64,000 bases of DNA. Origin: Scytalidium lignicola (Eukaryota; Ascomycota; Leotiomycetes). Shown here in pieces: positions 34,441-46,963 of this stretch. The stretch is taken from positions 62,001 to 126,000 of the forward strand of contig NCSJ02000083.1 in assembly GCA_002812745.2 (NCBI GenBank). Reading direction: 5' to 3'. How positions within the stretch are numbered: position 1 is the first letter of the stretch; each line of letters begins with the position of its first letter. Made by a program: the position numbers and the translations under genes. The notes below the pieces were generated by a model that saw nothing but the letters and a program-made list of their open reading frames with translations, did no database searches and was not told the origin of the DNA.

Positions 34441-35269
34441 TCAATTTGTGTTGTTACCATTTGGCCCTGTCCTCCTCTTATATTCTCTTGGACTTTCGAA
34501 CTGTTCAGGCTTCCCAGACCAGATTCCAAACNTTTTTTCTCCTAGCCTTATCTTCTTCCCTCTTATATTTCTCCTCTGACTTTCCAAACTCAGCTCCCAT
34601 TTTTGCTTTATATACTGTGGCAAACCCCGCCTTAAGCATCTCTAGCCCAACATCTTTGCGTAAAAGAAATTTCCGGACATGTACTGTTGCAACAACTCGT
34701 TCGTATTAATCACGCTTGTAAACATAAACTCGTACCCTTTGATTTAAAGTATAGTTTTTAAGCCAAGTCAAAGCTTCTGTAGCTAACGGTTGTGCAGGTT
34801 TACCAAAATGTGCTGCCTCAGGTGCATCGATTCCGGCAATTCGAATGTGTATCTACAAAAATTTAATAAGCATTGATAAACAGTTAAGAGAGGTGAATAG
34901 AAAAAGAAAATCCATACAGTATTCCCTTTTAAGCTTGCCTTCTTTGTCGGAACTTTCCTGCCCGGAATCCAACCCCAACCGTCCTCCAGGTGTGTGGAAA
35001 AAGTGGAAATTATCTGCATCTCCAACTCTAGTTACTATACCAAACAGACTTCTTTTTCTAAAGAAGCCTGGCTGTATATAAGCTGCATTGGGAATTCTGC
35101 GAAGGTAAGAACTGTATAGTTTGACTGATGCTAAAATTGTAGTTGTAAGGAGGAGAGTAGGCACTATATTGAGGTGTGACCAATGCGTCACATTAAGACT
35201 ATTATTCCATGATACTGGTCGTCTCTTGTTGTCCATTTCCGGATTGAAAGTCCAAGGTGGCCATCGCAT
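34441..35269 (-). pseudogene. LCL3: LCL3-type staphylococcal nuclease, decayed
   Basis: Relic of the fungal membrane-anchored endonuclease LCL3. Exon 1 (35269-34918) begins MRWPPWTFN, has one membrane segment ([19 protein letters not shown]), then [40 protein letters not shown] and, in another frame, [20 protein letters not shown]. Exon 2 (34852-34441, intron 34853-34917) has [30 protein letters not shown], a TAA stop where the family has Gln before [26 protein letters not shown] and SPREYKRRTG. Thus there is one nonsense codon near 34710, one frameshift near 34985, and an N at 34532 whose removal restores the frame. A CAA-to-TAA change fits RIP-like mutation. Probably a true pseudogene. Confidence 0.8.
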
Positions 35270-38200
35270 TGTGTTGTAGGTGCTTGTGGTGGGGATAACA
35301 AGTGGTGTTGCCGGTTGGTATGCCATTGTCAGTTTTACAATGTTGCCGATATTGGAAGAAAGTTGTGTAGCTTCTCAACAGGAGGGAGAAGAGGCACTCA
35401 AATTCTGAAATAAACTGACTAGCAAAGACTACAAAATACCATATATTTGCCATTTTGTGCAACAATAATGATAAGATGTTGACAAGATTCATATCCTACA
35501 AGGTTGTAGAAGTCCGACGCTTGTCCTAAAGTGAAGCAGAATACCGAGAAGAATAGGTAAGAATGACATGGTTGAAGTATCAACTGGTGTTGTGTATATA
35601 TCGTGAACTTCAATGATGTCCTAACTCGCAAACTGCACTCCGCAAAAAGCACTCTGTAAATTTCGGTCAGTCCATTAACCGCCGGCAATATTTGCCAACG
35701 CGTACCTTTACCCATGATTTGAACACAAACTGGGAAACATTAGACGGTTCAAGCTTGACTCAAGTTTGGTAGACTAAATGTTCGGGAAACCTTCAAGGTA
35801 TTTTGCTCCGAAGATCAAATCGCTGTGCTGAAGTCGCACACACTAATCCAATAATTTTTCATGAATCGCATCTAGAAAACACATACGCATATATATTCCT
35901 AAATTTAAAGGATGTTGAAAGCGGGGTTGGTGAGTGAGTGAGTTAGTGAGTAAATAAAACGAACCACTTGCTCCTTCCTCATCAAAAAGGGGGAAAGAAA
36001 GGAGGAAAATATTAACTCGAATTTATTATAGGGATTTATTATATTCTAAGAAAATCAAAGAATTCTCCTAACAGTTTAATTCCTTACTTGAATCATCAGT
36101 GCGTAATTCTCAAAGTTTGATTTTCATTTTGCATACTGCGAAGTGACGAAAGTTCTTCCGTACCACAACTCCTTCTGGCCTTGGGAACGGATGAATCTTC
36201 AATAGTAAAACCTCACATATCCACGGTTCATTTTCAAATAAGAATATTGAACAGACAAAGAAATAAATAAAAAAATAGAAATAAATCCATAAATCACTAC
36301 ACTGATTTGACGCAAGAAAATTGNAAAAAAAAAATGATTTTCTGGCATTTCTCTGTTTCTGTACCGCGACAGCATTTAGCTCCATCCATTCGGTGACTAG
36401 TCACGGCGCAGGTACTTACGTACCAGGTAAACAATTTCCAGAGATAGAAAAGTGACTGTTAAATAAAAGAAAGAATATCAAATTATACGAAGCCGTGACG
36501 AACTTGTACTCGTTTGAGGAAACTGGAAAAAAGAAAACCAAAATATGAGGATATCATGAAGATAAGATTGGAAAGCTAAACGCTTAAGATATTTATGTAA
36601 ATCTTGTGACGCATAAATAAACTCATCGATATGGAATATTGAAATTCCCAGTTAAAAGGAGTAGAAAGCAACCAGTAATCGAACAGCAGAAGTCGTGACT
36701 TAGTATCGCATGTGCATACAGTCACGTGTGTTGACGTCACATGCAAATCAACCCAAATCACGTGAAATATAATTATCACGTGATTAAACTCCGTTTCTGC
36801 CTCCTCCAGCTGGCTGGCTGACTGACTTGGCTGACTGTACTAACGCCACTATTTCAGCCACCCTGGCTCTTACCCGCTTCCGGAAAAGCTTGACCCACAT
36901 CTTGCCAAGGAAAGATAGGGCAAACTAAAGGGGATTAGTGGCTGCTGCCTCAGTCCATGAACTTATCAGGAGCGCGAGAGAAGTGGGTACACTTGGAGGA
37001 ATAAATGAAACGCACGTCTTGCAAGCTAACTGGATGGCAAGAAGAGTTCGATAACTTTTTGTTGCCGTTATCTCTGTAGTTCCGTCATTTTCTGTATTAG
37101 ACTGGACTGTGCGACCGTTCTTGGTTGGTTGTTGACAAATCTACTACAGGACTAGTTCTTACAGAGCGTGTTGTTGACTGGTGAATAAGACTGAAAAGGT
37201 GGGCCAATATCCCACTGAAACGATGGTTTTCCTGTGGGCTCCTTGGAGGAAAGGAACCCTTTGGCGTTTTGCCGATGATCGTCGGGACAAGTCGGACAAA
37301 TCGGCTCAGAGATGCAGCTGGATGTCCACTTTTACTTCGTTACAGAGAGGCGGAATGCTGCATGGGATAAATAATAATGGCACGAATGGGACATGCTCAT
37401 GCTGAACAGGAGTAGCTCAGCTGTAGTTAGTGTATGTGATGCTGGTTTGGGGATAGGTATTAGAGAATGGTTTAGTGGAAGAGGATGGAGGGGCACGAGG
37501 GGATGGTGGGGGGAAGGGAAGCAAGCGACTGTAACTACTGTACATCACGATCAACAACCACCACACAAACAACAAGACCGACGATACTTCATGTTTTCAG
37601 TATTCCAATCAGGATGGATTCCTCGGCGCAAATCCTACCCGGCGTAGTATGCTTTACTGGACTCCACCTGCAACGTTAGAGTGAGGGGGTGAATAACGTG
37701 AAGTAGAGTAAATGAGAAGCAACTAAAAAGCATTCTGAATAGACGCAACAACCACCTCGCTGCACCATTGGCACATGAATCATTCCTAGCACGTAAAGTA
37801 CGGCACGGAAGAAGGCGGAGAGCTTTTCGAGGAGATTGATCAGGGGCTCTACTGTGCTCTGGTGCTGTACTGATGACAAGTTCAACATCTGCTACGGGCC
37901 GCTCGGCCTAAGTAGTACGGTACTGTACAGAAGTGGACAAAGAAAGAGATGAGCAGGGGCAACGCAAAAAACTAATAATAACGAGGAAGAGAAGAGGATT
38001 GGCCTGAGGTTGGAAGGAATCTTTTGGGATTGGGATTGGGATTGGGATTGGGATTGGGATTGGGATTGGGATTAGGGTTCCTAGTTGAAACGGGCGTCCG
38101 CGGGGAAATTTTGATGAACCTGCAAGGAATCGAGGGGAAATGACGGATATAACTATTAAAGTGAGCTCATGAGTGCATTGTCTTTCCAAGTTCTCAAGTT

Positions 38201-41200
38201 CGTGATGGCCGGCTGGTGACAATCTCTCTCTGAAACCTTCACCTTGTGCGGTGAAGAATGAGGTGGCGAACTTGGAGTGCAGTATTGTACTAATACTCGG
38301 ACTCGTATTGGCAACAAAGATACTGTAGCAACAGTCAGAAGCGATAGAAAGAGGAGTGGAGGGGCAGGGTGCGGTAACTTTTTGCTGTAACACAAGTACA
38401 ACACAACCACCAAACACACCTAGGAAGAAGGCTGCAGGCGCAGGTCCCTGGTTGCACAAGCGTGACAAGGTACTATACCTACGATACGCCTCATTCCTTG
38501 CGCTGCAGCGCTGTACAGTACTGTACTGACCTGTACCCATAGCTTACTGCGACTTGGACAGTCCTGCAAAAGTTCCTGATGTTGCGGACTGCTTGGTGAG
38601 AGGACCCCTTATCCTGCAAGTCATTGGACATACAGCTGGGCGCAGCAAGGGCCTTGTGGAGACGCCGGGCTTATTTANTTTTTTTTGCGCGTCGTGCGTT
38701 TTGGAAGGATGCTCGGAGAAACATCGTTGGTGTCGTGAATTGTCCCTGTACGGATGTTCAAATTCTAGTGCCGTACGGTACGCACCTCTTGTAGCGAAAA
38801 GCACTCTTTCGCCCAGATGCAGCATCTTAAGGCCTGTCCAAGCGTTGTTTTTGTTATCATGCTATCCTGATCTTGCAGGAATTTTGCTGCTTGCGCGAAT
38901 TAACTTCTTTTCCTGCTGAGACAACCCGTATTGAGTATCTGGACAGCAAAGAAAAGGATCATGAGAAAGTGGGCCTTGGCGAAGCACAGTAATTGAGGCT
39001 GTACGGTGATGTTTTTCTGCATGGTTAACAGAGGTCGAATATTGGAAAATGCAACAGGAACGGAAACAGGAACTCCACGATGAATATCCCCGGAAGCGAT
39101 CATTTTGTGTTACAGTGCCGTCGTTGGTGGGCAGGCCCTTATTTTGTCTCTGCCGACGACGGAGGGTAGTACAGCAGCGTAAGAACATTTACTGTGCATT
39201 GCAGTTATTATTGACGCCAGAAAAGAGGCTCGCAGACTGTCCCGGTGGAGGCGAATCAATTCGAAAATGCATCGTCGTCTGGTAACTTTTTCGGTGTTGG
39301 TTATGGCCAACGAAATCGGGGTGCATACGCTGCAGGCACACATGCTTCCCAAGCACACTTACTCAATCTCTCACACACATGGGGTAAATACTCAGTTCAA
39401 TCAATCAGTGAAGTCCATCGCGCATTTGGACCCACCAAGACCGTGAACTTCCCTCCGGTCCTTTGACACAGCTGCCTCAAGACCCTACTTTACACGAAGG
39501 CGACGATTACCCAGCGGCATATTACAGGCTGCGTTGAACTCGTACGTCAGTTGCATATCCGCTCTCGAGGACACCGTACTAGGATACTACTGTGGCTAAT
39601 CTTGTCGTGTACAGTAGTGATCAAGGGGACCTCTTTAACGGTGGGATCAAATGAGGCCGAGGCGCATACGATGAAAGGGAAGTCGAATCGCAGGCTGGAA
39701 GGGAGGAATAAGCCCGAGAAATAATTACTGATTGCTGGATTCAGCTGCTTGCATTTAGGGATCTTCAAGACGACGACATACCCACATTGCTGCCGTACTG
39801 TCACAGCAACACACTCTCGCTCACAATCTCACTCTCCGGCGCAAGAAAGGAGAGGGTTGCGATGATGATGTGAGCTGCAGCAGTGGCAGCGAGCTGAATG
39901 CATTTGATGTCGTAAGTTGTGCAGAAAGAGGGCCATCATGATTTGGTCAGTCAGAGGCGCAGATTTGGCAGGAAAGCAAACAAGAAAGCAAACATTGAGG
40001 AAAGTCAAAAGTCATAGCACCTAGCAATATTGTGAAATGGTGTTTTCAATGTCTCGTTGCACGTGTAAAGGTCCTTTCAAAGGTGCTGGCCCTGCCTGGC
40101 ACCCGCTTCGACGTCATACGAGCGGATGGATCCTGCTTTGGGCAGCATCAAAGACCAGAGAGGGGAGATATGAGAGAATGAGGGAGAGTACCTGCAGATC
40201 AATACTTCAAGAGGGCACACTTTACAAGTCAACTAACTACTGTAACTACAGTACTGTAATAATTACACCCACCATCATCACTCATCACTCCAAACCCCAA
40301 GGACCAAGGCGACGCACGCCAGGCCGGCAACTTTTCGGTCCTGACTGCGAGCCAAGGAGGGTTGCGATAACTTATCGCACGCCTCACGACCCATCCTGGC
40401 TTGCTGAGAGCGATGTCGTGGCTTATGAAAGGGGGGGGGGCGAAGCGGGCGCCGAGGTGGGCTTGCATGATGGCATGCTGCTTTAGCTGCTGATGCGGGC
40501 CTGGCTGCCTATTTGACAAGGCCCGCCAGCCTGAAACAACCAGCCCATTCAGCAGCCAGCATCAGTCCGACTCAGCAACCAACCGCCCACCCATGCCAAG
40601 ATCACCGCCCTAGCCGGCTTGCTGCCCTTAGGCTCGACGCTCCCCTTGCTGATGCGGCAACCTTGCGTCATGGGAATGACGGTGATGGGAGAAGAGAGCG
40701 CATTTCCTTTCCTTTCCCGCCCTTCGTCCCTCCATCTCTTTCTCTCCTATCTGGCCCCCCTTCCAAGGGCCCTGGCAGACTTGCTCGCTGGCACCCAATC
40801 ACCATCGTTGGTTCCATCGTGGCGCTGCCTCCGTTGCCAGATGGCGTGGAGACGGCCGTGGTTGGGAGTGCCAGTGCTTGCAACTGCTGGAAGCACCGTG
40901 ACGGAGGACTGGTCTTGGACTGCAACAAGGACTGCAAATGTGAAAAGACGTAGGCGGACGTAGGCGTACAGGCGTAGCAGGGCAGGAAGGATGTCACTTA
41001 TCCCGTTTGCCCCCCCAAGTGCCAGTTCCTTGGCCCTCCGTGTCTCCGAACCCTTGAAACTGCAACTTCTCCAGACGCCCCAACCGCAGATCGATGATAT
41101 AAGACTTGCCTCTTGTCCCACTCATCCCCCCAAACTTGCCCTCATATTCCATCCTTCCCCCTCAAAGATCTGCTGTATATCAATCCAATCCAGTCTGACC

Positions 41201-41399
41201 GAGATTGATATTCCCAAACTACTCGACACTAGCAATTAACCTCCCGCCACTAAACATCCTCGTCCTCAAACACTCCTTCCGTCTTCATCTCCTTTAAAGC
41301 ATACTTTCTCATTCCAAGCTTTCACAACAATCTCACCAACTTTTTTTCACTACCAATCACAACTTTTCCACACGTCTCACATCCCATAACCGCCCAATC
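35270..41399. other. long region with no recognised gene
   Basis: Six kilobases with no supported coding gene. A minus frame at 35419-35715 starts MGKGTRWQILPAVNGL but leads nowhere recognisable. 37.2-41.0 kb is GC-richer, has overlapping open frames on all strands without homology, and is dotted with TACTGTAC/TACAGTA-like words. Ns at 36324 and 38678 sit beside A and T runs. The last 400 bases before 41400 are rich in C and T and are likely promoter and leader of the mannitol dehydrogenase gene. An unannotated long non-coding transcript would fit here but is not shown. Confidence 0.4.
38026..38073 (+). repeat. hexanucleotide microsatellite (GGGATT)8
   Basis: Eight perfect copies of GGGATT followed by AGGGTT. 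The last junction creates a TTAGGG telomere-type unit. On the minus strand it creates an Ile-Pro repeat in a meaningless frame. Confidence 0.95.
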
Positions 41400-42581
41400 A
41401 TGTCGATGACAAAGAAGGCGGTACATTTCGGTGCCGGTAATATTGGCCGTGGCTTCGTTGGCGTTCACCTGCACGACAGCGGCTACGAAGTCATCTTCGC
41501 AGATGTCATGGACAACATCATCAACGAGCTCAACGAGAACAAGTCCTACAAGGTCATCGAGGTTGGCACGGAAGGCAATAACGAAGAAACCGTGACCAAC
41601 TACCGCGCTATCAACTCCAAAACACACGAGCAGGATGTCATCAAGGAGATCAGCGAGGCCGATATTGTGACCTGCTCCGTCGGCCCAAACATCCTCAAGT
41701 TTATTGCTCCCGTCATTGCCAAGGGCATTGACATGCGGTCGAATGACCAGAAGCCAATTGCCGTCATTGCGTGCGAGAATGCCATCGGCGCCACCTCTCA
41801 GTTGGAAGAATATATTAAAAGCCCAAAGAACACACCCGAGCACCGATTAGAAGACCACTCCAAACGCGCCCGGTATGCCAACTCTGCCATTGACCGCATC
41901 GTCCCGGCTCAGGACCCAGGCCATGGTCTGGACGTCAAGCTCGAGAAGTTCTACGAGTGGATCGTCGAAAAGGAGCCCTTCGAGGACGTCGGCGGAGCCC
42001 CAGAGATCGAAGGCGTCAAATGGGTCAGCAATCTCCTACCATACATTGAGCGCAAGCTCTACACCGTCAACACTGGCCATGCCACAGCCGCATACTACGG
42101 CTACTACCTGCAGAAGACCACCGTCTATGATGCCTTACAAGATCCCCGGATCATGAACGAGGTCAAGGCCGCCCTGGCTGAGACGAGTCGAATGCTAATC
42201 GACAAGCATGGGGCCGACGAAAATGAACAGAAGGAATACGTGGCCAAGATCATCAAGCGTATCGGCAACCCTCACTTGGAAGACGCTGTTGAACGTGTTG
42301 GCCGCGCACCCTTAAGGAAGCTGTCTCGCACTGAGCGCTTCATCGGTCCCGCTGCCGAACTGGCAGAGGAGAATAAAGATGTCACACACCTGATGAAGGC
42401 GACGGAAATGGCATTCCGTTTCCAGAACGTCGAGGAAGACGAGGAGAGTCGCGAGTTGGCGAGGATCATGGAGACTTATGATGCTGTGGAGGTGGTTGAG
42501 AAGGTCTGCGGCTTAGAGCAGAGCCACCCACTGTTCCGGCATGTGCTGGAGGTGGTGAAGAAGGTCCAGGCTGATGCATAA
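41400..42581 (+). CDS. mannitol-1-phosphate 5-dehydrogenase
   Basis: Reduces fructose 6-phosphate to mannitol 1-phosphate with NADH (reversible), the entry to mannitol in ascomycetes; cytosolic. Intronless, 393 residues, usual family length. The cofactor site is [20 protein letters not shown] at the N-terminus. Later landmarks are [28 protein letters not shown], the catalytic Lys region in [20 protein letters not shown], and [20 protein letters not shown]. An in-frame ATG two codons downstream (41406) is an alternative start. The upstream leader is pyrimidine-rich. Codon use is GC-biased compared with the accessory genes at left, as in highly expressed fungal genes. Confidence 0.96.
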   Translation: MSMTKKAVHFGAGNIGRGFVGVHLHDSGYEVIFADVMDNIINELNENKSYKVIEVGTEGNNEETVTNYRAINSKTHEQDVIKEISEADIVTCSVGPNILKFIAPVIAKGIDMRSNDQKPIAVIACENAIGATSQLEEYIKSPKNTPEHRLEDHSKRARYANSAIDRIVPAQDPGHGLDVKLEKFYEWIVEKEPFEDVGGAPEIEGVKWVSNLLPYIERKLYTVNTGHATAAYYGYYLQKTTVYDALQDPRIMNEVKAALAETSRMLIDKHGADENEQKEYVAKIIKRIGNPHLEDAVERVGRAPLRKLSRTERFIGPAAELAEENKDVTHLMKATEMAFRFQNVEEDEESRELARIMETYDAVEVVEKVCGLEQSHPLFRHVLEVVKKVQADA

Positions 42582-43423
42582 AGCATATAACTTGGACTTT
42601 TTTCTCCTTCTTTCGCATTTTCATCTTTATCTGGGTATCAAATCATGGCGAATCTGGGTGTTGGGAATTTATGAACCTTTTCCCCTTGTGCTTTCTTGCA
42701 ACGACAACAATGCGTGTATTACTGGGGGGTTTTCTACGGCGGCATATATCCCAAATTTTTGCTCTTTTTTTCCAGGTTTGAGAGCGGCAGAGCTTATTGC
42801 TCTACATGAATGACATGAATAAATATATAGAAGCGCTTCATCTTTTCACATAGCATTACAAATATTTGAACAGAGAAAGGAGAAGGGAAAAAAACATTCA
42901 AAATTTAAATGCATTAAAAAATTGCAAAATTAAATCAATCTCTCTTGCCTACCTGCTGTGAATTGATTAATTGATATAAAACTCATCTTTGTGCTGATGT
43001 TTTGCTGCTGCTGCCACTGCTGCCCAACTGAAACTCTCCCTCCTCTATATTGCGCTAACCCGTATATAGCTTAGCGCACACTCTCCACACCAACGAGGGA
43101 GCTGTCGCCAAAGACCACGAATCTCGAAATACTGGTGCAATAGAGAAGTTACGCATTAATTTGGAAACCCGCTCTACCTCCACCCTTCCACCTCCCTTCT
43201 CTCCACGACGATCGACGCACTTATAAAACGACGAATTGAGCGGGAGCAGGAGCAGGAGGTATATAGGTATCGGGAACAGTATCATTTACGAGAGCTGAAG
43301 AAGAGTCGGTCTCGTAGGGAGTGTGTTTGTGTGCTGGTGGGCTTTTTCACAACATTCACCTTTTTATTTCGATATTGGATTTGAGTGAAGGAGTTGGTGG
43401 AAAGGAGGACATAATTGGGAACG
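42582..43423. other. intergenic, SEC27 promoter and leader
   Basis: About 840 bases holding the mannitol gene 3' end and the SEC27 promoter. AT-rich near 42830-42970. No other feature recognised. Confidence 0.4.
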
Positions 43424-46400
43424 ATGAGGTTAGATGTTAAGGTGAGTTTTGAGTCTTGAGACTGGCTTTGATTCGGGTTGTGGGTTGTTTTAAGGGGATA
43501 ATCGGCGCATAGGATATTGGAGGTTGGGAGGGAGATGGGGAGAGTGGGGGGGGGGGGTGCTTAGGGATCTCTCATTGTTATTGTAGTGGATGCTCGATAT
43601 GGGATTGCTTGTGCTGACTAGGAATTTTTCCACTTGCAGAGACAGTTATTTGCCAGGAGTGAGAGGGTCAAGGGGATTGATTTCCATCCTGTGGAGCCAT
43701 GGATTTTGACGACGCTGTATAGTGGTATGTTTTTCTTGGGTCTTGTCTAGGATGTTCAGAGAATGATATAAGGAGATTGGTGAGGAGGGAAATGTGCTGA
43801 TGGGTGTTTTCTTGATAGGACATGTGTATATCTGGTCATACGAGACGCAGGTATGTTGATATATTCTTGATCGTGAATGTATAAGGGAGCAAGGAAACTA
43901 ATTGTGAACAGCAAATTGTCAAAACTTTTGAATTAACCGACGTTCCCGTCCGAGCTGGCCGCTTCATAGCACGGAAGAACTGGATCGTCTGTGGTAGCGA
44001 TGACTTCCAGCTCCGAGTCTATAACTACAACACCTCCGAGAAAATCACCTCTTTCGAGGCCCATCCAGATTACATCCGCGCCATCGTCGTTCACCCAACA
44101 CAACCCTTCGTGCTGACGGCCTCAGATGACATGACCATCAAGTTATGGGACTGGGAAAAAGGATGGAAATGCGTGCAGGTCTTCGAGGGCCACAGCCACT
44201 ATGTCATGGGCCTAGCCATAAACCCCAAGGACACAAATACCTTTGCCTCAGCATGTCTCGACCGCACGGTGAAGATCTGGAGTCTGGGCTCCGCGACTGC
44301 GAATTTCACGCTCGAGGCGCATGAGGCTAAGGGTGTCAATCACGTTGATTACTATCCCCAATCCGACAAGCCATACTTGCTTACTTCCTCAGATGATAGG
44401 ACTGTCAAGGTCTGGGATTATACCACCAAATCTTTGATTGCGACGCTGGAGGGCCATACGAGCAATGTTTCCTTTGCGTGCTATCACCCTGAGTTACCGG
44501 TTATTATTTCGGGTTCCGAGGATGGAACGGTTAAGATTTGGCATGCAAATACGTACAGGCTTGAGCAGAGTCTCAATTATGGACTGGAAAGAGCTTGGTG
44601 TGTTAGCTATCAGCGGGGAAAGCAGGGTATTGCTGTAGGTTTTGATGAGGGTTCGGTAGTTGTCAAGATGGGACGAGAAGAGCCTGCTGTTTCTATGGAT
44701 GGTTCTGGCAAGTTGATCTGGGCGAGACATAACGAAGTTGTTTCGTCCATAATTAAGGGTGGTGGTAAGTTTCATTCATTATAGCAGAGTGGACGAGGAA
44801 GGACTAATATTATTTGACAGACGCCCACAAGGACAATGAACCAATCAGTCTCCCAACGAAAGACCTAGGAACTTGCGAAGTATACCCTCAAACCCTCCTC
44901 CACTCTCCTAATGGCCGTTTTGTCTCCGTCTGTGGTGATGGAGAATTCATCATCTACACTGCCCTCGCGTGGAGAAATAAGGCATTCGGCTCAGCTCTTG
45001 ATTTCGTCTGGGGTTCGAAAGAAAACAGCAACGACTATGCTATCAGAGAGTCATCTACGAGCGTCAAGATATTCAAAAACTTTATCGAGAAGCCTGGCGG
45101 ACTTGATGTTGGCTTCCAGGCTGAGGGTCTCACCGGTGGTGTCCTGCTTGGTGTAATGGGCCAAGGTGGTATTGGCTTCTACGACTGGCAGACGGGAGGA
45201 CTGGTCCGGAGAATTGAAGTTGAACCGAAGAATGTGTACTGGTCCGAGAATGGAGAGCTCGTTGCTATCACATGCGAAGATACGTTTTACGTGCTACGGT
45301 TCTCGCGAGAGAATTATCTTGTGGCAGTACAAGCAGGACAGGTGGAAGACGATGGAGTCGAGTCGGCTTTTGAAGTCGTCACTGATATTAATGAGACGTG
45401 AGTTTTCTTCTGGTGAATATGGGGTTTAGCTGACAGGATATAAAAGTGCTCGAACAGGTGAATGGGTTGGAGACTGTTTTATCTACACTAACAGCACGAA
45501 CCGCCTCAACTACCTCGTCGGTGATCAAACCTATGCCATCTCGCATTTCGACCAGCCAATGTACCTACTCGGATACATCCAACGTGACTCGAGAATTTAC
45601 CTTTGCGACAAAGATGTTAACGTCACCTCTTTCAGCCTCTCCCTGTCAGTAGTAGAGTACCAGACCCTCGTCCTTCGAGGGGACATGGAGTCCGCCGAGG
45701 AACTGCTTCCGTCAATCCCATCTGATCAACTCAATAAGATTGCACGCTTCCTTGAGGGTCAAGGCCATAAGGAACTCGCCCTTCAAGTTGCTACTGATCC
45801 AGAGCATAAATTCGATCTCGCGCTGGCTCTAGGAGAACTCCCTATCGCATTAGAATTGGCTGAGGAGGCTGACGTAGATCATAAGTGGAAGACTGTGGGT
45901 GACGCGGCTCTTTCAGGTTGGGATATTGCCCTCGCATCAAAGTGCTTCACCAACGCGAAGGACCTCGGCTCTTTACTCCTTCTCCACTCTTCAACGGGCA
46001 ATGAAGAGGGTCTGCGGGCCTTGGCAGCCCAGGCTGAAGAGTCTGGAGCTCACAACGTCGCCTTCACCTGTCTCTGGCAACTAGCCGATGTCCAGGGCTG
46101 CATTGACATTCTTACCAAGACGAACCGTGTTGCCGAAGCTGTTTTATTCTCTCAGACTTACAAGCCCAGCTCGACGGCAAAGACAGTTGAATTGTGGAAA
46201 TCATATCTAGAGAAGGAGAAGAAGGGACGAGTTGCGAAGGTTATTGGTGTCCCTGGGGAGGATGAAGAGTTGTTCCCGGAGTGGGATGAGTACTTGAGGC
46301 TTGAGAGCGAAGGGGTTACACAAGAGAGTTTGATCGATGTTCAGACTAATGGGCATGAGGAAGAGGCTGTTAATGGCAAAGAGGATGAAGAGGAGGAAGA

Positions 46401-46431
46401 TGAAGATGATGAGGATGAGGATGTGGAATGA
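43424..46431 (+). CDS. SEC27: coatomer subunit beta' (COPI)
   Basis: Subunit of the COPI coat, which buds retrograde Golgi-to-ER vesicles and binds KKxx cargo through its WD40 propeller. Six exons (43424-43441, 43640-43724, 43819-43850, 43912-44764, 44821-45397, 45447-46431) give 2550 bases, 849 residues. Exon 1 is only six codons (MRLDVK), then [22 protein letters not shown] repeats include [20 protein letters not shown] and [14 protein letters not shown]. The C-terminal solenoid has [20 protein letters not shown] and [20 protein letters not shown]. The last residues are an acidic tail. Introns cluster at the 5' end, usual for fungal housekeeping genes. All junctions restore conserved text. 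Confidence 0.95.
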
Positions 46432-46963
46432 GCCTTCTCCCATTCATAGTAAGGTGCNTTTTTTTTGTGATTTAGGGTGGCGATTTCTCTTAGAACCTCC
46501 TGAGAAGGGTAGGTATAAAGGGAGAAGGAAAGGGTTTGGTTCTGGATGAAACCAAAGAATAGGAGATAAAAATTGTGTGGCGTAGATAAAGCTACCATAG
46601 CTATGTTTGTGATGAAATCAAGGCGTCTTTAAGAATCCTAATTATCTAAGTGCACCATGTTTGTGATGCGTTTTTTTGCTTTTTCCTGAGTTTGACTGCC
46701 CTGCCCTAACCCCTTTCACATGCTTCTACGCTCGTAATTTTAGGTACCCCGCGTCACCGCCAAATTCATGGCCCCGCCAAAGTTTTGCTGCCTTGCGGGA
46801 AAAATACTCCACCATGAACTTTGTTAGGAACAGCATTAATACCTCTGTTATACCCACAAATTCGATACAATACAACGACCACACCCACAACCGCCTTGTA
46901 TGCCCTTTGTGGAAAATACCACCCACTTGTGATAGTATCGAATGAAAGGGGGTCCACGTAAAA
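46432..46963. other. intergenic
   Basis: About 530 bases between SEC27 and the phosphatase. An N at 46458 stands before a T run. Nothing else recognised. Confidence 0.4.

Noticed and set aside
35419..35715. Minus frame starting MGKGTRWQILPAVNGL
   Set aside because: No family recognised and no consistent second exon.
37908..38540. 210-codon minus frame with Ile-Pro repeats
   Set aside because: Created by the GGGATT microsatellite; the remainder has no protein-like features.
40037..41121. Several frames of 80-150 codons on both strands
   Set aside because: GC-rich DNA has few stop codons; they overlap each other and have no recognisable domain.
41322..41843. Antisense frame of 173 codons inside the mannitol dehydrogenase gene
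   Set aside because: Shadow of the conserved sense gene with GC-biased third positions.
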